A DNA stretch of 64,000 nucleotides from an uncultured Verrucomicrobiota bacterium (GTDB lineage: Bacteria > Verrucomicrobiota > Kiritimatiellia > CAIQIC01 > Lenti-01): NCBI GenBank assembly GCA_937872095.1, contig CALMNW010000064.1, positions 1 to 64,000 on the forward strand, written 5' to 3'. Below are positions 49,506 through 56,067 of this stretch, piece by piece (the stretch's first letter is position 1; each line of letters starts with the position of its first letter). The notes beneath the pieces are model-generated. The model searched no databases. It had not been told where the DNA came from and saw only the letters and a program-made list of their open reading frames with translations. The translations under genes were made by a program, and so were the position numbers.

Positions 49506-51631
49506 AAACCCATCGCGACGATTCGGAACGCAACACCGTGCCCATGTCGAAAGGCCCGGGAGATATCGCGCACACCATGCTGCGGACGGGCATGCTGCAG
49601 GCCCCCGTCCAGCCCGGAGCGCAGGGTGCGGTCGACCGGTTCGAAATCATCCAGGCGCTCGAGGCCGGCGGCATGGGACAGGTTTTCCTGGCCCGCGAAC
49701 CCATTACGGGCGGCCGGGTCGCCCTGAAAATGATTCGTCCCGAACTGGCGGACAAAGACTGGGTCGTGCAGCGGTTCCTGACGGAAGCCCAGCACATGTA
49801 TCGCCTCTCGCACCCCAACATCCTGAAGGTTCTGGAGGTGTCGGATCGGAAAGCCGGCCCGTATTACGTGATGCCGTTTATTGAGGGAGGCAACCTGGCG
49901 CAGCGGATCCGTTCGGGCGTGCCGTTGCCGGAGGAGTTTATCCTCCCGGTTTCCCTTCAACTGGCCGAAGCCCTGAAGTTCGCCCACGGCCGCGGGATCA
50001 TCCATCGCGACCTGAAGCCGGCCAACGTGATGGTCGATCAAACGGGGTGCGTCTATCTGACGGACTTCGGACTGTTGCGCACCGTATTCAACGATGCCAG
50101 CATCGATGCCGGAAAGGACGTGGTCGAGGGCACCGCCGTATACCTGTCGCCGCTGGCCGCATCCGGAAAAGCGGAAGACACGCGGTGCGACATCTATGCC
50201 TTCGGCGCCATTCTGTATGAGATGCTGACCGGCTGGCGGCCGTACTCCGGAGAGACCAGCGAGGAAATCATCCGGGAAATCCTGGCCCACCCTCCCTGCC
50301 CCATCCTCGAGCTCAATCCGCAGGCTTCGAAAGGCCTGACCCTGATTGCCGAAGGCTGCATGGCACGGGAACTGCGCGACCGTTACGCGGAAATGGCCGA
50401 CGTCGTTCGCGACCTCCAACGAGTTGCCCGCAAGGAAACTCCGGCGGGGCCGCATGGCCGGCCGGCTTCCATGCGCACCGCTGGAAAATTCATAAAAGTG
50501 GCTTTGGTTGGCGTGGCTGGCGTGCTGGGCCTGGCCGTTGCCGCTTCGCTCTTCTGGTCGGCCCCGCTTGCCTTTCATGCGGGAACGCAACCGGAGTCAA
50601 AATTCTTCCGCAGCAAATTGGCTAAGATCGACAAAGGAGTTCCGCCACGGCCAAGCCTCGCCGAACTGCCCGATCCGGTGACCGAAAAGGCCAGGTATCT
50701 GGCGACGGAACCCAAAGAGGTTCTGCAGCAATACGTCTGGATTGAATCCGATCACTCGGTCTATTTTGCCCGGCGAATCATTTGCAAAAACTGGTCGCAG
50801 GACGCGATGACGGATATCACGATCCCCTGGACGAACGGGGTCGTCATGCAGGTGTTCGACTACAACGGAAATGCGCTACCATTGACGGAAGAGGCCGACC
50901 ATGCCCGCTGGCGGGTCACGCTGGAGGAACCGATTCCGCCGGACTGGACATTCAGACTGGTCGTGGTGGCCAGGCAAACCGACCTGCCGTTCTCATCGTC
51001 CAACGGCGTGACCACCTACTCATCCGACCTGATGGCATCCTCCGGCATTTTCTTCCCTCCGGGCGCTCGTCTGGTCGGGCAAATGCCCGCGACAAATATA
51101 AACGGACGCATGTTTTTCGTGAATAGACTCAACAGTCATGAGTGTTTCACCCATGCGGATGCGGCCAATCGCGCCTTCGATATTTACGAGCGGGAAGGCC
51201 GCAAGACGGACTCTCCCGCCGCCCATTGGAATCAGGCGCTGGCCGAGTTGGGCCTGGAAGAAAATCAATTGGTTCAACCCCCTCCCTTGCCGGAACAAAG
51301 CACCCATCGCCAGATCAGTTATACCTTACATTCTTCTGAACAAGCCGATGGAGAAGAGAAAACGCCGCCTCCCGCCATGTATTCCCTGCAATTCAAGCAA
51401 GCTCCCATTCGGCTCGTTACGGATTACTACGGGCAGCTTGCGGGACAAACCGTGCTGCTGAGCCAGCAGGTCGACCCTGCCGCGAACCTGACCCTGAAAT
51501 CCAATGACCGCATACCCAAATCGCAGGCCATGCGCATGATCGAAACCGCGCTGGCCGATCAGGGCATCCTGCTCATCGAAACGAACGGGTGCCGGATGGC
51601 TATACCGGCAGCAAAAACGCGCGCCCCCTAA
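49502..51631 (+). CDS. Transmembrane Ser/Thr protein kinase with secretin-N-like tail
   Basis: The 709-residue protein has an active-looking Hanks kinase domain: GGMGQVF loop near 56-62, VALK Lys76, HRDLKPANV with Asp170, and DFG at 188-190. The APE region is altered to YLSPLA. A membrane helix lies near 350-375, followed by an extracytoplasmic beta-rich region. The last about 75 residues (IRLVTDYYGQLAGQTVLLSQQ ... MRMIETALADQGILLIE) resemble the N0/STN domain of secretins and TonB receptors. The ATG overlaps the previous stop. Confidence 0.88.
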   Translation: MKTHRDDSERNTVPMSKGPGDIAHTMLRTGMLQAPVQPGAQGAVDRFEIIQALEAGGMGQVFLAREPITGGRVALKMIRPELADKDWVVQRFLTEAQHMYRLSHPNILKVLEVSDRKAGPYYVMPFIEGGNLAQRIRSGVPLPEEFILPVSLQLAEALKFAHGRGIIHRDLKPANVMVDQTGCVYLTDFGLLRTVFNDASIDAGKDVVEGTAVYLSPLAASGKAEDTRCDIYAFGAILYEMLTGWRPYSGETSEEIIREILAHPPCPILELNPQASKGLTLIAEGCMARELRDRYAEMADVVRDLQRVARKETPAGPHGRPASMRTAGKFIKVALVGVAGVLGLAVAASLFWSAPLAFHAGTQPESKFFRSKLAKIDKGVPPRPSLAELPDPVTEKARYLATEPKEVLQQYVWIESDHSVYFARRIICKNWSQDAMTDITIPWTNGVVMQVFDYNGNALPLTEEADHARWRVTLEEPIPPDWTFRLVVVARQTDLPFSSSNGVTTYSSDLMASSGIFFPPGARLVGQMPATNINGRMFFVNRLNSHECFTHADAANRAFDIYEREGRKTDSPAAHWNQALAELGLEENQLVQPPPLPEQSTHRQISYTLHSSEQADGEEKTPPPAMYSLQFKQAPIRLVTDYYGQLAGQTVLLSQQVDPAANLTLKSNDRIPKSQAMRMIETALADQGILLIETNGCRMAIPAAKTRAP

Positions 51632-51638
51632 GCGCTAC

Positions 51639-51682
51639 GCCCCCCATGTCGCTTGATCCAGCCGCGGATCCGCATGGGGGGC
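51639..51682 (+). terminator. Inverted repeat after the kinase operon
   Basis: Perfect 10-bp arms GCCCCCCATG/CATGGGGGGC enclose an inner GATCC/GGATC stem. No T-run follows. Confidence 0.5.
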
Positions 51683-51796
51683 CGATGCAGGCGGACCATG
51701 GGATTGCCCAAGCGTTTTTCATCCGGAGGCCGGCACGGATTCTGCGGCTGCGCCTTCCGGCCCGGCCATGGTAAGCTGCGGAAAAGGAATCCCGCC

Positions 51797-52138
51797 ATGA
51801 CCCAACCATTTGCAAAGCGCTCCGACCACGGATACGGCAACCCCTTGCCGGGCATCCGGCAGAAAACCCTCGTCTTCGGCGAACGGACGCTGATGACCGA
51901 ATTCCGGCTGAAGAAGGACAGCGTTCTGCCCGACCACGCCCACCCGTACGAGCAAACGGGCTATCTGGTCGCCGGGCATATCGTCCTGAAAATCGGCGGC
52001 CAGGAACACGACGTCCATCCCGGCGATTCGTGGTGCATCCCCGCCGACGAAACGCACGGGGCGCGGATCGCCGAAGATTCCGTCGCCGTCGAAGTGTTCT
52101 CGCCCGTCCGGCCGGACTATCTGCCGGGCGCGACGTGA
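51797..52138 (+). CDS. Cupin-domain protein
   Basis: The 113-residue single-domain cupin has the metal motif 1 pattern LPDHAHPYEQTGYLVAGHI and motif 2 VHPGDSWCIPADETHGARI. AAAAGG precedes ATG 51797. Substrate unknown; could be a sensor or isomerase. Confidence 0.85.
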   Translation: MTQPFAKRSDHGYGNPLPGIRQKTLVFGERTLMTEFRLKKDSVLPDHAHPYEQTGYLVAGHIVLKIGGQEHDVHPGDSWCIPADETHGARIAEDSVAVEVFSPVRPDYLPGAT

Positions 52139-52176
52139 CCGGTTGCCGCGCGGCGGAAATATTTTCGCCCGCCCGG

Positions 52177-52207
52177 TTGACCCGTCTATCGCTTCACGGT
52201 TTAGGCT
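52177..52207 (+). promoter_or_regulatory. Promoter of the 62-residue protein gene
   Basis: TTGACC, 19 bp, TAGGCT, about 58 bp before the ATG; the spacing is slightly long for sigma-70 and could suit MerR-type activation. Confidence 0.5.
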
Positions 52208-52264
52208 TTCTTCCGTCGCGGCGAATTGGGCCGCGGCGAAACCCCCAACAAGAAGGAGAAAACC

Positions 52265-52453
52265 ATGGGTGCGAAAATGACGGTGGAAGACTTCACGCAG
52301 CTGTTCCGCGAGATCGGCCTCGACGAGGCGGCCATGCTGAAATGGCACGCCCTGTTCGAGCGGCGCCATCCGGACGGCCACCAAAGCTTCCTCGAATGGC
52401 TCGGGCTGGACGCGGCGAAGATCGAACAGGTCCGAGCCCGCAGCCGGGGCTGA
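52265..52453 (+). CDS. Small protein homologous to the MerR C-terminal domain
   Basis: The 62-residue protein with AGAAGGAG upstream aligns with the last 50 residues of the neighbouring MerR regulator at 20 identical positions by eye (M-x2-WH-x2-FERR-x-P-x2-H and FL-x2-LGL-x4-I). It lacks a DNA-binding domain, so it might compete with or complete the regulator. Function unknown. Confidence 0.8.
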   Translation: MGAKMTVEDFTQLFREIGLDEAAMLKWHALFERRHPDGHQSFLEWLGLDAAKIEQVRARSRG

Positions 52454-52459
52454 GAACGC

Positions 52460-52489
52460 GCGGGGCGGCGGGGTTTCCCGCCGCCCCGC
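52460..52489 (+). terminator. Strong GC hairpin after the small gene
   Basis: A 13-bp perfect stem GCGGGGCGGCGGG/CCCGCCGCCCCGC with loop GTTT, 6 nt after the stop codon. No T-run; it nearly touches the next promoter. Confidence 0.6.
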
Positions 52490-52514
52490 TTCCATGCTAG
52501 ACTGCCCTGCGCGC

Positions 52515-53042
52515 ATGAAAACCTACCGCATCACCGAACTGGCCCGCGCCGTCGGCCTCTCCCGCAGCGCGCTGCTGCACTACGACCGCATCGGGCTGCT
52601 GTCCGCTTCCGACCGCTCCCGCGCCGACTACCGGATCTATACGGAGCGGGATCGCCGGCGCCTCGAGCGCATTTGCCAATACCGCGCCGCCGGCCTGCCC
52701 CTCGCGGACATCCGCGCCTTGCTGGACGTCCCCGGTCGGCCCGCCGCCCGCGTCCTGGAGAAGCGCCTGCGCCAAACCAACGACGAAATCGGCGCGCTGC
52801 GCGGCCAGCAACGGCTCCTGGCCTCCCTGCTGCGCGTGGCCGGCAAAAAAATCCCGCCCGCCGTCGACAAGGACATGTGGGTCTCCATGCTCAAAGCCGC
52901 GGGCGTCAGTCCACAATCCATGGAACGCTGGCACCAGGAATTCGAACGCCGCGCGCCGCGCGACCACCACGGTTTTCTGGCTTCCCTCGGCCTGCCGGAA
53001 GCCGAAATCGCCCGCATCCGCGCGTTTTCCGCCCGTCCCTAA
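52515..53042 (+). CDS. MerR-family transcriptional regulator
   Basis: The 175-residue protein has the MerR winged helix (YRITELARAVGLSRSALLHYDRIGLL, then SRADYRIYTERD), a dimerisation coil (VLEKRLRQTNDEIGALR), and a C-terminal domain that matches the 62-residue protein upstream. The effector is unknown. TAGACT (52498-52503) ends 11 nt before the ATG. It may activate the promoter at 52177, which has a 19-bp spacer like many MerR targets. Confidence 0.9.
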   Translation: MKTYRITELARAVGLSRSALLHYDRIGLLSASDRSRADYRIYTERDRRRLERICQYRAAGLPLADIRALLDVPGRPAARVLEKRLRQTNDEIGALRGQQRLLASLLRVAGKKIPPAVDKDMWVSMLKAAGVSPQSMERWHQEFERRAPRDHHGFLASLGLPEAEIARIRAFSARP

Positions 53043-53074
53043 GGGGCCGGCGCGGGGTGCCGTTTCTTTCGGGG

Positions 53075-53104
53075 TTGCCAACCCGTCCGTTCCGCGCGTA
53101 GCCT
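53075..53104 (+). promoter_or_regulatory. Promoter of 53111-54043
   Basis: TTGCCA, 18 bp, TAGCCT; the -10 ends 6 nt before the ATG, suggesting a leaderless mRNA. Confidence 0.55.
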
Positions 53105-53110
53105 TGGGGC

Positions 53111-54043
53111 ATGGGAAGGTTCGGATTCATCCTTTTTCTCCTTTTGGCCCTGGGCGCGGGGGCGCAGGAAGACCGTTTGCGCTTCGTGCAATTCATCCAT
53201 CCCGGCGCGGAACACGAACCGGACATGGAAGCGGGCCGTTCATGGAACGTCGAGGCGCACCGGCGGAAATTCCTCCAGCAGCCCGGGCGCTATCTCGCGG
53301 CCCTGGACGCCAAGCCGAGCGCGGCTTCGCTGATCTTCTGGGGCGAGTACGAGCCGCCCACGCGGCTGGTGAAAACCTACGCGAAGCCCGTCCCGGACGG
53401 ACCGCGATACCTGTTTGCCCCCGTGCCCGTGCCGTTCCACCCCAACGATCCGCCGCTCATGAACACGGATCCCTTCGTGTTCGGCGAGCATTTCTTCTAC
53501 GGCATCTGCAAGCAGAACAACAAGCGCGGCCCCACCGCCCTGCAGCGCCTCGCGCGCGGGTCGGTGATCCTGTTCGGGTCGGGCCTGCACCGGTCGCAGT
53601 TCGTCGTGGACACAGTCTTCGTCGTGGCGGATTACATCGATTGGAACCTGTCGAACTACCGCGAAAAACTGAAGGACGTGGTGCCGCCGGAATATTTCCA
53701 CGCGACGCTGGAGCCCATCGCCTACGAAATGAAGGTCCGCGATTTGTCTCCGTCGCAGACGTTCCGGCTGTATATCGGCGCCACGGTCGAGCAGCCGGTC
53801 GACGGCATGTTCAGCTTCTTCCCCTGCCGGACCGCCAAGGACGGCAAGGCCAAGGGCTTCGCGCGGCCGGTGCTCCGCCGGCCGGGCATCATCACCGACA
53901 GCCTGACCCAGGGCCAGCGCATGAATCCGACGAAGGAGGCGGCGACCGTTCGGGCTCTGTGGGCCGACGCCGCGAACCAAGTCCTGGCCCAGGGACTCTG
54001 CCTCGGCGTGCATGCCGATCTCCCGAAGCTGGACCAGCCATAG
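53111..54043 (+). CDS. Unknown protein, possibly nucleotide-modification associated
   Basis: The 310 residues start with a hydrophobic segment (FGFILFLLLALGAGA) that looks like a signal peptide. The rest reads like a conserved globular protein: FVQFIHPGAEHEPD, SWNVEAHRRKFLQQPGRY, LIFWGEYEPP, NTDPFVFGEHFFYGICKQ, LARGSVILFGSG. The style recalls conserved proteins linked to DNA-base modification gene sets, but I cannot name the family. It is convergent with the HMUDK-like gene, with 21 bp between stops. Confidence 0.7.
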   Translation: MGRFGFILFLLLALGAGAQEDRLRFVQFIHPGAEHEPDMEAGRSWNVEAHRRKFLQQPGRYLAALDAKPSAASLIFWGEYEPPTRLVKTYAKPVPDGPRYLFAPVPVPFHPNDPPLMNTDPFVFGEHFFYGICKQNNKRGPTALQRLARGSVILFGSGLHRSQFVVDTVFVVADYIDWNLSNYREKLKDVVPPEYFHATLEPIAYEMKVRDLSPSQTFRLYIGATVEQPVDGMFSFFPCRTAKDGKAKGFARPVLRRPGIITDSLTQGQRMNPTKEAATVRALWADAANQVLAQGLCLGVHADLPKLDQP

Positions 54044-54064
54044 GCCCAGCCTCCGACCGGCGCC

Positions 54065-54943
54065 TCACGACGGCGCCGGCGCAAATACGTTCCGCCCCTC
54101 GAACCGCTTGGTGCCGTTGACGTAGCTGTAGTATTTGCGGCACTCGCAGCAGAGATATTCGACGTCGATCGGCGTGAACGGCCGGCGCGCTGCCGGCCAG
54201 TGGACGGCCTGGAGTTCGATCATCCGCCGCATCGTGGTCGCATGATCGGGCAGCCCGAGATGCCGCTGGAGAAGATCCATGAACGGCGCCGAACCGATGC
54301 CCGTCGGCACCGGACTGTCCGGCCGGATCAACGCGGGCTCGAACCACGCGACATCGGCCACGGCCATGAAAATCGGGAAGTCGTTGCCCATGCCGAACCG
54401 CACGTTGATGGCCCGCGTGGCGACGACGACATCCCCCGCCGCCTGGCGGACGCAGGCCTCCAGAAAGTCCAGGCAGCGCGGAAACAGGTCGATGCCGGCT
54501 TCGAGGCGATCGTAGGTCCGGCCTTCCCAGCGGACGTCCACGACGGGATAGGCTTCGGAAAACCAAGGGGGCGGGGTTTCGAACAGCAGAAACCGCCGCA
54601 GCCGCTCCGGTTGGCGCAGCCACGCGGGATCCAGCCGGTCGAGCGTGGAATGGAGGTTGCACCAGCGGGCGAAAAACAAGGCGTGCAGAAGTTCGGGCAC
54701 GGTCTTTCCCGCCCGGCCGACAAACCGCAGGATGGCCTTGGATCCTTTGTCGTCCTCGCGGAAAACGTTCAGGAACCGGCCGCGCTGGAAGATGGGATCG
54801 GCGGACCACGGCGGGGGCAGCCCTTGCTCCCGCTTGGCCCGGATGCGTTCCCGCTCGCGGCACCAATCGAAGAACGCCCGGACGGGATCGTCCAGTTTCA
54901 GACCCACGAGCGCATCGCGGTATGGATTCGGCGCGTTCTCCAT
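54065..54943 (-). CDS. Putative DNA-base hypermodification protein (5-hmdU kinase helical-domain type)
   Basis: The 292-residue protein has FFDWCRERERIRAKREQGLP, then PWSADPIFQRGRFLNVFREDD. This is the pattern of the helical domain attached to phage 5-hydroxymethyl-dU DNA kinases (ERH-x2-R-x4-GLPxPWTxDPI...FTNVFRE). No P-loop kinase motif is visible, so this is a stand-alone helical-domain protein. A C-terminal CCECRKYY may bind metal. The ATG at 54943 is used; the track adds 47 low-quality residues. Confidence 0.7.
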   Translation of the reverse strand: MENAPNPYRDALVGLKLDDPVRAFFDWCRERERIRAKREQGLPPPWSADPIFQRGRFLNVFREDDKGSKAILRFVGRAGKTVPELLHALFFARWCNLHSTLDRLDPAWLRQPERLRRFLLFETPPPWFSEAYPVVDVRWEGRTYDRLEAGIDLFPRCLDFLEACVRQAAGDVVVATRAINVRFGMGNDFPIFMAVADVAWFEPALIRPDSPVPTGIGSAPFMDLLQRHLGLPDHATTMRRMIELQAVHWPAARRPFTPIDVEYLCCECRKYYSYVNGTKRFEGRNVFAPAPS

Positions 54944-55000
54944 GTGCGCGGAAATCTTGTCACGCCCCGGCCTCCGCCCGCAAGATCCAACTCTCCGGTA

Positions 55001-55030
55001 TTGCCAATCCGGGCCTTTCTCCCCTACTCT
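55001..55030 (+). promoter_or_regulatory. Promoter of the PLP-enzyme gene
   Basis: TTGCCA, 18 bp, TACTCT, 32 nt before the ATG with GAGG in the leader. Confidence 0.45.
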
Positions 55031-55062
55031 CCGGACCTTCGTATCGTATCGCGAGGTGTTCC

Positions 55063-55926
55063 ATGTCCCAGCCAGCCAGTCCAACCACGTTCAGCCCGTC
55101 GCTCTCGAAGGCGTACGGCGCCCGGATCTACCTGAAGCCGGAGATCCATTCGGCGACGGGTTCCTACAAGGACCGCATGGCCGCGGCGGCGGTCGAGGAA
55201 GCGCTGCGCGCCGGAGCGACGAAGGCAGTCGTGACGTCGAGCGGCAACCAGGGCATCGCGATCGCCCGCGCGGCGCAGGCGGCGGGGCTGCCGCTGCTCG
55301 TCGTCGCCACGCAGCACATCCTGCCGTTCTACCGCGACGAACTGCGGCGGTTCGGCGCCGAACTGGAAACCGTACCCGACATGAAGGCGCGCTCGGACCG
55401 TTTCCACGAGCGGGTCGCGGAAGGCTATTTCCCGCTGTCGGTGGTTCCCGAAGACCGCGGCCAGAAATCGCAGGCGGGCAAGAGCGGCTATGCCGCGATC
55501 GCCCGCGAGATCGTCGCGGCCCTGGGCGCGGCGCCGGACTTCCTGATCCTGCCGGTCTGTTTCGGCGACGGCTGCTCGGGCATCCTGAGCGGCTTCCGGG
55601 AGCTGGCCCGCGAGCGCGGCACCGGCATCCCGAAATTCTTCATGATCCGGGCCAAGAACACGGAAGACGTCGCGTTTTCCATCACGGCGGACATCACGAC
55701 GCCGGAAGTGGCCGCGACCTTGGAAGCCACGGGCGGCTGGAGCACGTATTTCACCAACGAGGAATTCCTGCTCGCGCAACGCCTGGGCCGCGAGGAAGGG
55801 CTGGATCTCGAACCCGCCGCCGCCGCGCCGTTCCTGGCGCTGCGCAAATGGGCCGCCGCATCCCCGGGCATTCCCGCGGGCGCGACCATCGTTTTGCTGT
55901 TCACGGCGATCAACCGCGAGCGTTGA
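55063..55926 (+). CDS. Threonine-synthase-like PLP-dependent enzyme
   Basis: The 287-residue fold-type II PLP enzyme has the cofactor lysine in HSATGSYKDRMAAAAVEEAL and the phosphate/substrate loop TSSGNQGIAIA. ILPVCFGDGCSGILSGF supplies the glycine-rich phosphate pocket. It is shorter than threonine synthases and lacks their N-terminal domain. Cysteate synthase, threonine synthase-like or a lyase are all possible. Confidence 0.82.
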   Translation: MSQPASPTTFSPSLSKAYGARIYLKPEIHSATGSYKDRMAAAAVEEALRAGATKAVVTSSGNQGIAIARAAQAAGLPLLVVATQHILPFYRDELRRFGAELETVPDMKARSDRFHERVAEGYFPLSVVPEDRGQKSQAGKSGYAAIAREIVAALGAAPDFLILPVCFGDGCSGILSGFRELARERGTGIPKFFMIRAKNTEDVAFSITADITTPEVAATLEATGGWSTYFTNEEFLLAQRLGREEGLDLEPAAAAPFLALRKWAAASPGIPAGATIVLLFTAINRER

Positions 55927-55940
55927 GTCCCGCCGTGTTC

Positions 55941-55961
55941 GGACCGCTCGGAGAGCGGTCC
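55941..55961 (+). terminator. Hairpin after the PLP-enzyme gene
   Basis: Perfect 9-bp stem GGACCGCTC/GAGCGGTCC with loop GGA, 14 nt after the stop. Confidence 0.55.
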
Positions 55962-56043
55962 CTACCGCAGCCAATCCTCCCGATCGATAGGTAGGGATGC
56001 CTCTCCGAGGCGTCCGCGCGGAATGGGGATATCAATTTCTTCT

Positions 56044-56067
56044 GTAGCCGGCCGCGCGCGGCCGCTA
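56044..56067 (-). terminator. Hairpin at the end of the deacetylase gene
   Basis: GTAGC-rich near-palindrome (GTAGCCGGCCGCG against CGCGGCCGCTAC, one bulge) overlapping the TAG stop. It may terminate both convergent transcripts. Confidence 0.4.
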
